Below, one piece after another: positions 1-8,391 of a stretch of 64,000 bases of DNA. A program made the translations under genes and the position numbers. The notes beneath the pieces are model-generated. The model was not told the origin of the DNA. It saw only the letters and a program-made list of their open reading frames with translations, and did no database searches. Positions within the stretch are counted from its first letter, which is position 1. Every line of letters begins with the position of its first letter. The DNA is from Nocardioides furvisabuli (GTDB lineage Bacteria; Actinomycetota; Actinomycetes; Propionibacteriales; Nocardioidaceae): the NCBI RefSeq assembly GCF_021083185.1, contig NZ_JAIGQB010000012.1, positions 1 through 64,000 on the forward strand, written 5' to 3'.

Positions 1-1
1 C

Positions 2-67
2 TACGTCGGCAACGGCCGACGCCCTGGCCCCCGCCCCAAGACCGCTGAAGTGTCACCGAAGTCCTGA
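2..67 (+). CDS. 3' end of an unidentified gene cut by the left edge
   Basis: A reading frame open from the window edge stops with TGA at 65-67 and gives 21 residues, basic and proline-rich (GRRPGPRPK). The stop lies inside the first of three direct repeats that resemble the end of an insertion sequence. The frame could therefore be the C-terminus of an IS481- or IS3-type transposase, but 21 residues do not allow an identification. It may also be chance. Confidence 0.3.
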   Translation, partial: YVGNGRRPGPRPKTAEVSPKS

Positions 68-123
68 GACATGAACTGTCACCGATGTCCTGATACAGAA
101 CTGTCACCCATGTCCTGAGACAT
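51..123. repeat. Three 22-bp direct repeats, probable insertion-sequence end
   Basis: Near-identical 22-mers start at 51, 77 and 102. All begin tgtcac and share tcctga followed by acat or acag; the spacing is 26 and 25 bp. Repeats of this type next to transposase genes are familiar from actinobacterial IS481-like elements (recalled, not searched). They fit a transposon end just outside the window whose right boundary lies near 123. Confidence 0.5.
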
Positions 124-191
124 CACACGCACCGTTGTCGGACCCCTTCCCTAGGATCGAACGCATGATCGACGAGGGGAAGGAGGCAGCG

Positions 192-1532
192 GTGGGAGCA
201 GACCGAGCGGGAGCTGCGTGGCAGGCCTCCGACCTGCACGACCTCGCCGACCTCCTCGCCGGGCTCGTCCCGTCCGGCCTCCCGGCCGACCTCCTCGACC
301 AGCTCGAGGCCCTGCAGCGGGTCAAGGCCGCGGCCGCGGCCGCCCAGGTGGCGGTGACCGCCGCCTTCGCCGATGAGGCCGACGCCGAGCAGGTCCAGAC
401 GAGAGGCAGGCGTACGCCACCACGCGCGATGTCGATCGGCGCCGAGGTCGCCCTCGCGACTCTCGCCAGCCCGTGGGCCGGAGAGCAGCGGGTGCTGCTC
501 TCGCGACGCCTGCGTGACGACCTCCCGTGCACGTGTGCCGCGCTCGCCCGCGGAGACCTCACCGAGGACCGTGCCTTCGCGGTCGCTCGCGAGGTCGGCC
601 ACCTCGACCCTGCCCGGCGCCGCGTCGTGGACGCCGACCTCGAGCCCCGGCTCCCGGGGCTCGGCGACCACCGGATCCGCGAGGCCGTGCGCCGCTCCTG
701 CCAGACCACCGCCGCCGACGCCGAGGCCGGTCGCCACCGCCGGGCGCGGGCCGACCGCAGGGTCACCACGCGTCGCCTCGACGACGGCACCGGCCAGCTG
801 GTCGCCACGCTTCCGCTCGAGGTCCTCGCTGGAGTTCGTGCGAGCCTGGACGACGCCGTCGCGACGGCCCGGGCGGAGGGCGACCCGCGCACCGCTGGAC
901 AGGTCCGCGCCGATGTCCTCGCCGCGCGGGTCACCGGCCTCGATCCGTCCGTGGAGTCCCCGCAGGTGCGGGTCAACCTCGTCATCGGCGTCGAGTCGCT
1001 CCTCGGCGCCGGCACCGAGCCCGGCCTGATCCCCGGCGAGGGGTTCCTGCCCGCTGCGCTCTGCACCGATCTCGTACGCCGTGCCAGCGCCGCCGCCAAG
1101 GCCACGCTCCGTCGCCTCTTCGCCGCTCCCGACGGCCGGTCGCTGGTCGCGATGGAGTCCTCCAGCCGCCGCTTCGACGGTCTCCTCGCCGAGCTGCTGC
1201 GCCTGCGCGACGGCGGCACCTGCCGCACGCCTGGCTGCAATGCGGTGATCCGTCACCTCGACCATGTCCAGCGGGACGCCGACGGCGGGCGCACCTCTGC
1301 CGTCAACGGCCAAGGGCTCTGCGAGCGCTGCAACTACGTGAAGGAGACCCCCGGCTGGACCTCCTGGGTGCCGGTCCTTCCTCCCCGCTCACGCCACGAG
1401 GTCCACGGCGTCACCGAGCACCTCCGGATCACCAGGTCGACCTCGCCACCCCTCCCGGGAGGACCAGCCGGGGCCACCGACTACTCACCGGCCGAGCGCC
1501 AGCTCGCCAGCAACTTCACCCTCGCGTCCTAG
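192..1532 (+). CDS. DUF222 and HNH endonuclease domain protein
   Basis: 446 residues. The N-terminal two thirds is the Arg/Ala-rich helical DUF222 region. The C-terminus carries a typical HNH nuclease core: HLDH, then NGQGLCERCN and a following Lys, around residues 365-410. Members of this family are multicopy in Nocardioides and mycobacteria, are thought to act as HNH endonucleases, and are often linked to mobile DNA; their substrate is unknown. The frame is open from 135 with a TTG and an ATG at 165, but GTG at 192 is preceded by AGGAGG (181-186) at 5-nt spacing and is preferred. IS-like repeats directly upstream suggest a mobile neighbourhood. Confidence 0.85.
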   Translation: MGADRAGAAWQASDLHDLADLLAGLVPSGLPADLLDQLEALQRVKAAAAAAQVAVTAAFADEADAEQVQTRGRRTPPRAMSIGAEVALATLASPWAGEQRVLLSRRLRDDLPCTCAALARGDLTEDRAFAVAREVGHLDPARRRVVDADLEPRLPGLGDHRIREAVRRSCQTTAADAEAGRHRRARADRRVTTRRLDDGTGQLVATLPLEVLAGVRASLDDAVATARAEGDPRTAGQVRADVLAARVTGLDPSVESPQVRVNLVIGVESLLGAGTEPGLIPGEGFLPAALCTDLVRRASAAAKATLRRLFAAPDGRSLVAMESSSRRFDGLLAELLRLRDGGTCRTPGCNAVIRHLDHVQRDADGGRTSAVNGQGLCERCNYVKETPGWTSWVPVLPPRSRHEVHGVTEHLRITRSTSPPLPGGPAGATDYSPAERQLASNFTLAS

Positions 1533-1716
1533 CCGGTGCTCTTGCGCGTCTCAGCGTCGAAGGACAGCAGGAACTGGCCGAGGTCGGACGGACAGCACTG
1601 CCGCGCCTTCCTCCGGCACAGATCGACGTCCTGCCGTGCCGAGCTCCGCGCGATGGCGTCCGTGGATACTGAAGAGACGAGGGTCGCTGGCCCCGGGCAG
1701 GCAGGAGGGTCAGGCC

Positions 1717-2016
1717 ATGGAGGTTGAGCTGCTCTACTTCGACGGATGTCCGAACTGGGCGGTGGCCGACGAGCGCATCGCCGAGGCTGCTGAGCTGGTG
1801 TCGCGCGAGGACCTCACGGTGCACCGGCGAGAGATAGAGACTGAGCAAGAGGCAATCGCCGTTGGCTTCACCGGTTCACCGACCATCCTGGTGGACGGAC
1901 AAGATCCGTTCGCGACCGGCGATGGGCGGGTGGGCCTGGCTTGCCGGGTCTATTCGACCCCACACGGGCTGGCTGGGTCGCCCAGCGTGGCGCAGCTGGT
2001 GGACGCGCTCTCATGA
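1717..2016 (+). CDS. Small thioredoxin-like protein with FDGCPNW motif
   Basis: 99 residues. It starts with a beta strand followed by FDGCPNW, a single-Cys thioredoxin-fold active-site variant (Cys-Pro-Asn in place of Cys-X-X-Cys). Further on it has GSPTILVDGQDPF, the cis-Pro/strand region of thioredoxin-like proteins. Relatives occur in actinobacteria, sometimes beside mercury or alkylmercury resistance genes; their substrate is not established. The ATG has a good ribosome site (aggagg, 1703-1708). The stop overlaps the next start (ATGA), so the two genes are translationally coupled and probably work together. Cytoplasmic; no signal peptide. Confidence 0.75.
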   Translation: MEVELLYFDGCPNWAVADERIAEAAELVSREDLTVHRREIETEQEAIAVGFTGSPTILVDGQDPFATGDGRVGLACRVYSTPHGLAGSPSVAQLVDALS

Positions 2017-2450
2017 GGCGAGCCGCGGTGTTCCTGCTCGGCGGCTACGTGCTGCTTGCCGTGGGCAACAAGGTCGCGGAGGCCGCAGGCGCCAGGCGAT
2101 GTCACTGTGCAGACGATTGCTGGTGCCAACGTCCCGGCCTCAGCCTGTTCCGCTGGGTGTGTCCGGGGCACAAGGATGCGGAACGTCGCCTTTCTCGAGA
2201 AGCCTGACGGGATTCCCGTCCTCGCAGCGAACGCAGCGATGCCGACGACCACGCGCGCCATCGTGCGCGCGGGGCCGGAGGTGGCACGGTGGCCGGCCTC
2301 CCAGGCGCGGTCCGAGGCGCGCGTCGCGGACGTACGGATCCCGACCAGGCCGTTGCGCGACAGGTCGCCCCGTTCGCCGGCCCCCGCGACGAACCACATG
2401 GCCGCAGCGACTGTCACCAGCCCCCACGCACCGACCAGTGCCAGCACCAT
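1950..2450 (-). pseudogene. SdpI-family fragment, C-terminus lost
   Basis: From ATG at 2450 the frame encodes a hydrophobic helix and then SRNGLVGIRT, ATRASDRAW and EAGHR, the characteristic core of SdpI-family membrane proteins (immunity or signal proteins named after Bacillus SdpI). After about residue 75 (near 2215) the expected further membrane helices are absent and the frame runs on as non-hydrophobic sequence opposite the Cys-rich gene. I read it as an SdpI-like gene truncated at its 3' end. The start has GAGAGGA at about 7 nt. A short one-domain variant that simply ends early is possible. Confidence 0.45.
2013..2207 (+). CDS. Small Cys-rich membrane-anchored protein (CHCADDCWC)
   Basis: 64 residues. 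One hydrophobic N-terminal helix (residues 5-20) is followed by a Cys cluster CHCADDCWC, then RPGLSLFRWV and CPGH. The CxC...DCWC plus LSxFRWV pattern recalls a short conserved actinobacterial family of unknown function. It starts within the stop codon of the thioredoxin-like gene (ATGA overlap). The thiol cluster and the coupling suggest a redox or metal-handling pair, which is inference. The gene overlaps the tail of an opposite-strand SdpI-like frame, and its own family pattern argues that it is the real gene in the overlap. Confidence 0.6.
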   Translation: MRRAAVFLLGGYVLLAVGNKVAEAAGARRCHCADDCWCQRPGLSLFRWVCPGHKDAERRLSREA

Positions 2451-2554
2451 CGCCCGTCCTCTCAAGTCCGTCGGCGTACCGCGCCCATTCTCGCAGCAGG
2501 ACCGCCCAACCTGAGAAGTTGCTGTGGCGGGAACAGCAGGCCCACGGTGCGCGT

Positions 2555-2581
2555 TTGAACTGGTGTCACCCCGGTTAGAGT
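2555..2581 (+). promoter_or_regulatory. Possible promoter of the BI-1 gene
   Basis: TTGAAC (2555-2560) and TAGAGT (2576-2581) are separated by 15 bp, about 78 bp before the start codon at 2659. The spacer is short for a sigma-70-type promoter, so this is a weak call resting mainly on the good -10 hexamer. Confidence 0.3.
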
Positions 2582-2658
2582 GGTGTGACGCGACAGGTGC
2601 CGTCACCATGACGGCGTCGGAGCCCCGGACACACAGGGGCGGCCTCCAAGGAGAGACC

Positions 2659-3543
2659 ATGAAGAGCAGCAATCCCATTTTCAACCGTTCCGAGGAGTTC
2701 AACCGCTCCTCGAACGCCTACGGCAACCAGACGTACGCCGGTGGGGGTGCCGCCTACCCCGGCTACGGCGAGACCTCCAACGACCCCGCCACCTGGGGCA
2801 CCGGCACGCCCGGACAGGTCGACCAGGGCCGGATGACGGTCGACTCGGTCGTGCAGAAGACCGCCATCTCGATCGCGCTGGTCTTCGCCACCGCGTTCGC
2901 CACGTGGTGGGCCATCGGCGACATGATCACGACGGACTCGCTCGGCAACACGACCGTCGACAGCGACGCCGTGACGCTCGCGTCCACGCTCGGCGTCGTT
3001 GGCGCCGGCGGCGCGTTCCTCCTGTCGCTGGTGAACTCGTTCAAGAAGGTGATCAGCCCGGCGCTCGTGATGGCGTTCGCGGCGATCGAGGGTGTGGCCC
3101 TCGGCGCGATCAGCAAGCTCTTCGACGCCCAGTTCGGCGACGGGATCGTGACCCAGGCCGTGCTCGGCACGTTCGCGGCCTTCGTCGGCACGCTCGCGGC
3201 CTACAAGTTCTTCGACATCAAGGTCGGCCAGAAGTTCCGCACCTTCGTCATCGCCGGCATGTTCGGCATGGTGGGCCTCGGCCTGCTGTCGCTGGTGCTC
3301 AGCTTCTTCGGGATCAACACCGGCCTCTTCGGCTTCGGTGCCCTCGGCCTGCTGATGGCCGTCGCCGGCCTCGTGCTCGGTGTCTTCATGCTGATCCTCG
3401 ACTTCGACTTCGTCGAGAACGGCGTCGCCGCCGGTCTCCCGGAGCGCGAGTCGTGGCGTGCGGCCTTCGGCCTCACGGTCAGCCTGGTGTGGATCTACAC
3501 CAACCTGCTCCGCATCCTCGCGATCATCCGCGGTGGCGACTGA
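2659..3543 (+). CDS. Bax inhibitor-1/YccA family membrane protein
   Basis: 294 residues. A polar N-terminus of about 65 residues, rich in Asn, Gly and Tyr, precedes seven hydrophobic helices. The layout fits the actinobacterial branch of the Bax inhibitor-1/YccA (YetJ) family, inner-membrane proteins whose best-studied member is a pH-sensitive calcium leak channel. The acidic stretch DFDFVEN in the penultimate part matches the family's conserved Asp region. ATG at 2659 follows caaggag (2648-2654); the upstream part of the longer open frame lacks a ribosome site. Monocistronic: it ends in a strong shared terminator with the opposing GDSL gene. Confidence 0.85.
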   Translation: MKSSNPIFNRSEEFNRSSNAYGNQTYAGGGAAYPGYGETSNDPATWGTGTPGQVDQGRMTVDSVVQKTAISIALVFATAFATWWAIGDMITTDSLGNTTVDSDAVTLASTLGVVGAGGAFLLSLVNSFKKVISPALVMAFAAIEGVALGAISKLFDAQFGDGIVTQAVLGTFAAFVGTLAAYKFFDIKVGQKFRTFVIAGMFGMVGLGLLSLVLSFFGINTGLFGFGALGLLMAVAGLVLGVFMLILDFDFVENGVAAGLPERESWRAAFGLTVSLVWIYTNLLRILAIIRGGD

Positions 3544-3577
3544 TCCGCTGATCGTCACCACCTGAACCACACTCCGG

Positions 3578-3600
3578 CCCGCCGAGCTCAGCTCGGCGGG
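3578..3600. terminator. Bidirectional hairpin terminator
   Basis: A perfect 10-bp stem (3578-3587 paired with 3591-3600) with a 3-nt loop sits between the convergent BI-1 and GDSL hydrolase genes. It has no clear T-tract, as usual for high-GC actinobacterial terminators. Confidence 0.7.
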
Positions 3601-3617
3601 TCGTAGTCATGTCCGGC

Positions 3618-4697
3618 TCACCTCTGGCTGGGGACGGGATCGATCGCTGCGTCCGCGTCGGGATCCTGGTCCTGCTCCTCGTTCTCGTCCGGCGACTCAG
3701 CGTCCGTGGACGGACGGCGGCGGCGGTGGCGCAGCTCCACCCAGCGTCCGCGCAGGCCGCGCTGGTTGCCGCCGACCTCGGTGCCGTCGACCTCGGTGCC
3801 GGGCGTACGCGCGGCGCGCACGGCCGCAGCCGCCACGGGCAGGATGCCCTCGCGGCGCCGCGGCTCGGGCTGGACCTCGTCCTCGGGCAGCAGGTCGAGC
3901 GCCGCGAGGCAGGAGGGGACCAGCACGGAGGCGAGCTGCTCGTAGCCGTCGGCGGAGGGGTGGAAGCGGTCCGGGCCGAACAGCACGGCGGGTGCGGCGT
4001 CGAACTCCGGGCCCAGGACGTCGCCGAGGGACACCGTGCGACCGCCGTTCTCCACCACGGTGATCGTCTGGGCGGCCGCCAGCCGGCGCGACCACTCACG
4101 GGCCACCTGCTTGAGCGGCGGCGGGATCGGCCGGATGGTGCCGAGGTCGGGGCAGGTGCCGACCACGACGTGGATGCCCTCCTCGCGCAGGCGGCGTACG
4201 CCCTCGGCGAGGTGGCGCACCGACGCGGACGGCAGCACGGTGTGGGTGACGTCGTTGGCCCCGATGAGCACGACGGCGAGGTCGGGGTGGGTCGCGATCG
4301 CGGTGTCGACCTGGTCGGCCAGCGCGCTCGACATGGCACCGACGACGGCGAACGAGCGCAGGTGGACGCGGCGGTCGGCCTGGGCGGCGATGCTGCTGGC
4401 CAGGTGGGCGCCGGGGGTGTCCTCCACCCGCTCGACGCCGTAGCCGGCTGCGCTGGAGTCGCCCAGCAGGGCGATGCGGATGGCCGGGCCGGGGCGTCCG
4501 CGGCCGTACCAGCCGGTCGCGTCGGGCGGCGGGCCGTCGCCGATCACGCCGATCACCCTGCGCGCGAACCTCGCCTCGGCGACCAGGACTCCGTAGAGCC
4601 CGGCCCCGAGCACGGACAGTCCGCCCCCGCCCAGGGCGGCGGCCGACGCCAGCTTGCGTGCTGCTCCAGTTGCCCCCACGCCCACGATGCTACGCAA
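3618..4697 (-). CDS. SGNH/GDSL-family hydrolase
   Basis: 359 residues. The fold blocks of SGNH esterases are in order: GDSSAAG with the nucleophile near Ser81, GAND with Asn147, and DRFHPS with Asp242 and His245 as the rest of the triad. A hydrophobic N-terminal segment (about residues 20-40) suggests a membrane anchor or signal peptide, so it probably acts on lipids or acylated cell-wall substrates outside the membrane; the substrate cannot be read from the sequence. The C-terminus is a long charged tail (about 60 residues, Asp/Glu/Arg). The start is uncertain: TTG at 4697 gives the longest form and GTG at 4685 is the alternative. Divergent from the cystathionine beta-synthase gene. Confidence 0.8.
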   Translation of the reverse strand: MRSIVGVGATGAARKLASAAALGGGGLSVLGAGLYGVLVAEARFARRVIGVIGDGPPPDATGWYGRGRPGPAIRIALLGDSSAAGYGVERVEDTPGAHLASSIAAQADRRVHLRSFAVVGAMSSALADQVDTAIATHPDLAVVLIGANDVTHTVLPSASVRHLAEGVRRLREEGIHVVVGTCPDLGTIRPIPPPLKQVAREWSRRLAAAQTITVVENGGRTVSLGDVLGPEFDAAPAVLFGPDRFHPSADGYEQLASVLVPSCLAALDLLPEDEVQPEPRRREGILPVAAAAVRAARTPGTEVDGTEVGGNQRGLRGRWVELRHRRRRPSTDAESPDENEEQDQDPDADAAIDPVPSQR

Positions 4698-4741
4698 GCG
4701 GCGTTGCGGGCTCCGGAGCGGTGGATGGGTAGCCTGAGCAG

Positions 4742-6151
4742 GTGCAGTACGCGAACTCCGTCCTCGACCTCATCGGCAACACCCCGCTGGTCCGGCTCAG
4801 CCGCACCCTCGACCTCGCCGAGGGGGGTGACGCGACCGCCGAGGGGGGTCCGCTGGTCCTCGCCAAGGTCGAGTACCTCAACCCCGGCGGGTCGGTGAAG
4901 GACCGCATCGCGACGCGGATGATCGAGGCGGCCGAGGCCTCCGGCGCGCTCCAGCCCGGCGGCACGATCGTGGAGCCCACCTCCGGCAACACCGGCGTCG
5001 GCCTGGCGATGGTGGCGCAGCAGAAGGGCTACCAGTGCGTCTTCGTCTGCCCCGACAAGGTCAGCGTCGACAAGCGCAACGTGCTCAAGGCCTACGGTGC
5101 CGAGGTCGTGGTCTGCCCGACCGCGGTCGCGCCCGAGCACCCGGACTCCTACTACAACGTCAGCGACCGGCTCGCCTCCGCGCCCGGCGCGTGGAAGCCG
5201 GACCAGTACTCCAACCCCCACAACCCGCGCTCGCACTACGAGACCACCGGTCCGGAGATCTGGGAGCAGACCGAGGGACGCATCACGCACTTCGTGTGCG
5301 GCATGGGCACCGGCGGCACCATCAGCGGCGTGGGTCGCTACCTCAAGGAGAAGAACCCGGCCATCCAGGTGATCGGCGCCGACCCGGCCGGCTCGGTCTA
5401 CTCCGGCGGCACCGGTCGCCCCTACCTCGTCGAGGGCGTGGGCGAGGACTTCTGGCCCGACACCTACGACCGCGGGGTCGCCGACCGCGTCATCGAGGTC
5501 TCCGACGCCGACTCCTTCGCCTTCACCCGCCGCCTCGCCCGTGAGGAGGCCCTGCTCGTGGGTGGCTCGTGCGGCATGGCCGCCTGGGCCGCGCGCCAGG
5601 TGGCGCAGGAGCTCGCCGGCACGCCCGAGGGCGAGTCCGCGGTCATCGTGGTGCTGCTGCCCGACTCGGGCCGCGGCTACCTCACCAAGATCTTCAACGA
5701 CGAGTGGCTCGCGCAGTACGGCTTCGCCAGCGGCGCCGACGGCGACTCCCGCACGGTCGGCGAGGTGCTGCGCGGCAAGTCCGGCCAGCTGCCCGACCTG
5801 GTGCACACCCACCCCGGCGAGACCATCGCCGAGGCCGTCCACATCCTGCAGGAGTACGGCGTCTCGCAGATGCCGGTCGTGCGGGCCGAGCCGCCGATCG
5901 TGGCCGCCGAGGTCGCCGGGTCGGTGTCCGAACGGACCCTGCTCGACGCCCTCTTCACCGGCACCGCCAAGATGACCGACCAGGTGGAGGACCACATGTC
6001 CGCGCCCCTGCCGACCGTCGGCTCGAGCGAGTCGGCCGCCGACGCCGTCTCCCTGCTGGAGAAGGCCGACGCGGTCCTGGTCCACGAGGACGGCAAGCCG
6101 ATCGGTGTGCTCACCCGCCAGGACCTCCTCACCTTCGTGGCGGCGTCGTGA
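4742..6151 (+). CDS. cbs: Cystathionine beta-synthase
   Basis: 469 residues. PLP-dependent fold type II enzyme: NPGGSVKDR carries the PLP Lys (Lys53), followed by the SGNTG loop and GMGTGGTISG. Two CBS domains fill about residues 345-465. This layout fits cystathionine beta-synthase (serine or O-acetylserine plus homocysteine gives cystathionine) rather than the shorter cysteine synthases, which lack CBS domains. It would be the first step of reverse transsulfuration, with the metB-type gene at 26053 as likely partner. GTG at 4742 sits 6 nt after TAGCCT (4730-4735), which suggests a leaderless transcript. It is first in an operon with the lipoprotein (GTGA overlap) and TSUP genes. Confidence 0.92.
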   Translation: MQYANSVLDLIGNTPLVRLSRTLDLAEGGDATAEGGPLVLAKVEYLNPGGSVKDRIATRMIEAAEASGALQPGGTIVEPTSGNTGVGLAMVAQQKGYQCVFVCPDKVSVDKRNVLKAYGAEVVVCPTAVAPEHPDSYYNVSDRLASAPGAWKPDQYSNPHNPRSHYETTGPEIWEQTEGRITHFVCGMGTGGTISGVGRYLKEKNPAIQVIGADPAGSVYSGGTGRPYLVEGVGEDFWPDTYDRGVADRVIEVSDADSFAFTRRLAREEALLVGGSCGMAAWAARQVAQELAGTPEGESAVIVVLLPDSGRGYLTKIFNDEWLAQYGFASGADGDSRTVGEVLRGKSGQLPDLVHTHPGETIAEAVHILQEYGVSQMPVVRAEPPIVAAEVAGSVSERTLLDALFTGTAKMTDQVEDHMSAPLPTVGSSESAADAVSLLEKADAVLVHEDGKPIGVLTRQDLLTFVAAS

Positions 6152-6561
6152 AGCGCCTGACGCGGGCGCTGCTCGTCGTGGGCTGCCTCGGCGCCCTCGC
6201 GGCGTGCGGCGACGACGTGAACACCAGCACGGACCCGGTCGAGGTCGAGGTCGGCGAGGCCTTCGAGTGGAACGGCTTCACCGTCGAGGACGGCTGGGAG
6301 ATCAACGGCATCGACCGCGCGGTCAACATGGAGGAGGTGACCACCCCCGAGGTCAAGGGCACGATCACCAACACCCTCGACGAGGAGCGGACCGCCATCT
6401 TCGAGATGGTCTTCTCCGCCGACGGCGAGCCGGTCGCGACCCTGAGCTGCTCGGCCGCGAGCATGGTCACCGACCAGTCCCAGCAGTTCCTCTGCCCGGG
6501 TCTGAGCGCCGTCATGCCCGAGGAGTACGACGCCGTGGTCGTCCAGGAGCTCGTGCGCTGA
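6148..6561 (+). CDS. Putative lipoprotein of unknown function
   Basis: 137 residues. A basic start, a hydrophobic stretch and a lipobox (ALAAC, Cys20) indicate a lipid-anchored extracytoplasmic protein. The mature part is acidic and beta-rich (VEVGEAFEWNGFTV), resembling small immunoglobulin-like FxLYD/DUF4352-type lipoprotein domains, but I do not recognise a named family. The start overlaps the cbs stop (GTGA) and the stop is 1 nt before the TSUP gene, so it is co-translated with sulfur-metabolism genes. Confidence 0.75.
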   Translation: MKRLTRALLVVGCLGALAACGDDVNTSTDPVEVEVGEAFEWNGFTVEDGWEINGIDRAVNMEEVTTPEVKGTITNTLDEERTAIFEMVFSADGEPVATLSCSAASMVTDQSQQFLCPGLSAVMPEEYDAVVVQELVR

Positions 6562-6562
6562 C

Positions 6563-7342
6563 GTGGGGGACCTCTCGGGCGAGGTCATCGGCTTCCTGGT
6601 CCTCGCGGCCCTGGTGGCTGGCTTCGTCGACGCCGTGGTCGGCGGTGGGGGGCTGGTCCAGCTGCCGGCCCTGCTCGTCGGCCTGCCCGGGGCCTCGGTC
6701 GTCCAGATCGCGGCCACCAACAAGCTGGCGTCCTTCTGCGGCACCTCGATCAGCGCGGCGACGTACGTCCGGCGCATCCGCCCCGACCCGCGGACGTTCC
6801 TGCCGCTGATGGGTGCCGCCTTCGTCGGCTCGGCGGGCGGCGCGCTGGTGGCCTCGCTGCTGCCGCGCAGCGCCTTCGACCCGATCATCCTGGTCGTGCT
6901 GGTGCTGGTCGGCGGCTACGTCTGGTTCCGCCCGAGCGTGGGCGAGCTGACCAGCCTGCGCTTCGCCGGCAGCCGGCACCTGACGGTCGTCGTGCTGACC
7001 GGGCTGACGATCGGCTTCTATGACGGCGCCATCGGTCCCGGCACCGGCTCGTTCCTCGTCTTCGCCCTCGTCGGGCTGCTGGGCTACAACTTCCTCGAGG
7101 CCTCGGCCAAGGCCAAGCTCGCCAACTGGGCGACCAACCTGGCCGCGCTGGTCGTCTTCGTCCCGCAGGGGGCGGTGATCTGGCAGCTGGCCCTGCCGAT
7201 GGCGGCGGCCAACATCGCCGGCGGCTATCTCGGGGCCCGGCTGGCGATGGCGCGCGGCGCGAGGTTCGTGCGCGCGTTCTTCCTGGTCGTCGTGTCCGGC
7301 TTCGTGGTGCGGATCGGCGCGGACCTGCTCGGCTGGTGGTGA
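6563..7342 (+). CDS. TSUP family permease (TauE/SafE-like)
   Basis: 259 residues, almost entirely membrane helices. N-terminal GFVDAVVGGGGLVQLPAL and the later YDGAIGPGTGSF are the paired glycine-rich repeats of the 4-toluene sulfonate uptake permease (TSUP, formerly DUF81) family, which moves sulfite, sulfoacetate, thiosulfate or similar anions. Its position behind cystathionine beta-synthase suggests a sulfur-containing anion as substrate, for instance export of sulfite formed in cysteine turnover; this is inference from context. Confidence 0.85.
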   Translation: MGDLSGEVIGFLVLAALVAGFVDAVVGGGGLVQLPALLVGLPGASVVQIAATNKLASFCGTSISAATYVRRIRPDPRTFLPLMGAAFVGSAGGALVASLLPRSAFDPIILVVLVLVGGYVWFRPSVGELTSLRFAGSRHLTVVVLTGLTIGFYDGAIGPGTGSFLVFALVGLLGYNFLEASAKAKLANWATNLAALVVFVPQGAVIWQLALPMAAANIAGGYLGARLAMARGARFVRAFFLVVVSGFVVRIGADLLGWW

Positions 7343-7377
7343 CCGGCCGCCACTCACCCAGGCGGTAGCCTCCCTGC

Positions 7378-8391
7378 GTGGGAGCAGTGGGGTCAGTCGA
7401 CGCGTTCCAGCGCCGGCACCCCGTCCTCGGCTTCCCCCTCGCGGTGGTCTACAAGTACTTCGACGACCAAGGTCCCTACCTCGCGGCGGCGCTGACCTAC
7501 TACGCCTTCATCGCGATCTTCCCGCTGATGCTTCTCGGGACGTCGATCCTCGGCATCATCCTGCGCGGCGAGCCCAACTGGCAGGAGTCCATCCTCGACT
7601 CCGCGCTCGCCCAGTTCCCGATCATCGGCGACGAGCTCGGTCGGCCCGACGGCCTCCAGGGTTCGTTCGCCGGTGTCGCGGTCGGTGGTCTGGCCGCCCT
7701 CTACGGCGCCCTGGGCCTGGGGCAGGCGCTGCAGAACACCCAGCACGTCGCCTGGTCGGTGCCGCGCAACAGCCGGCCCAACCCGTTCTACGCCCGCGTC
7801 AAGACGCTGCTGCTGCTCCTGACCGCCGGTCTCTCGCTGCTCGCCGTCACCATCGTCTCCACCATCGCCAGCACCACCGACATGTTCACCGACGTCATCG
7901 GCGGCGGTCTCAGGACCCTCCTGCCGGTGCTGACGGTGCTGGTCGTCGGCACCGGACTGACCTACCTCTTCCGCTTCGCCGCCACCGGCCAGCACTCGTT
8001 CTGGCGTGCGGCGCCGGGCGGCTACACCCTCGCCGTGCTGTGGCAGCTGCTCCAGCTCGGCGGTGCCGCCTACGTCGACCGGGTGCTGGTCAACACCTCG
8101 TCGATGACCAGCACCTTCGGCCTGGTCCTCGGTCTCATCGGCTTCCTCTGGATCGGTGCGGTGATGGCGGTGCTCGCGACCGAGATCAACGTGGTCCTCG
8201 CCCGGCGGCTGTGGCCACGGGCCCTGCTCACCCCCTTCACCGACAACGTGCAGCTCACCGACGCCGATCGCGAGGCGTACGCCCTCTATGCCCGGATGCA
8301 GCGGCACAAGGGCTTCGAGAAGGTGGTCGTGCGCTGGGAGCCGGGTCCGGTCGAGCGGGAGCCCGACGAGCCGTCCGACAGGTCGGCGTGA
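7378..8391 (+). CDS. YihY/BrkB-family inner membrane protein
   Basis: 337 residues with about six membrane helices. The start is typical of the family (YLAAALTYYAFIAIFPL), followed by the long loop and ALYGALGLGQALQ. The family was once called ribonuclease BN; that activity was misassigned and its function is still unclear (envelope or transport). GTG at 7378 lies 6 nt after TAGCCT (7366-7371), a leaderless-type promoter. The stop overlaps the start of the YigZ/IMPACT gene (GTGA). A second YihY/BrkB-like protein is encoded at 42977. Confidence 0.88.
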   Translation: MGAVGSVDAFQRRHPVLGFPLAVVYKYFDDQGPYLAAALTYYAFIAIFPLMLLGTSILGIILRGEPNWQESILDSALAQFPIIGDELGRPDGLQGSFAGVAVGGLAALYGALGLGQALQNTQHVAWSVPRNSRPNPFYARVKTLLLLLTAGLSLLAVTIVSTIASTTDMFTDVIGGGLRTLLPVLTVLVVGTGLTYLFRFAATGQHSFWRAAPGGYTLAVLWQLLQLGGAAYVDRVLVNTSSMTSTFGLVLGLIGFLWIGAVMAVLATEINVVLARRLWPRALLTPFTDNVQLTDADREAYALYARMQRHKGFEKVVVRWEPGPVEREPDEPSDRSA

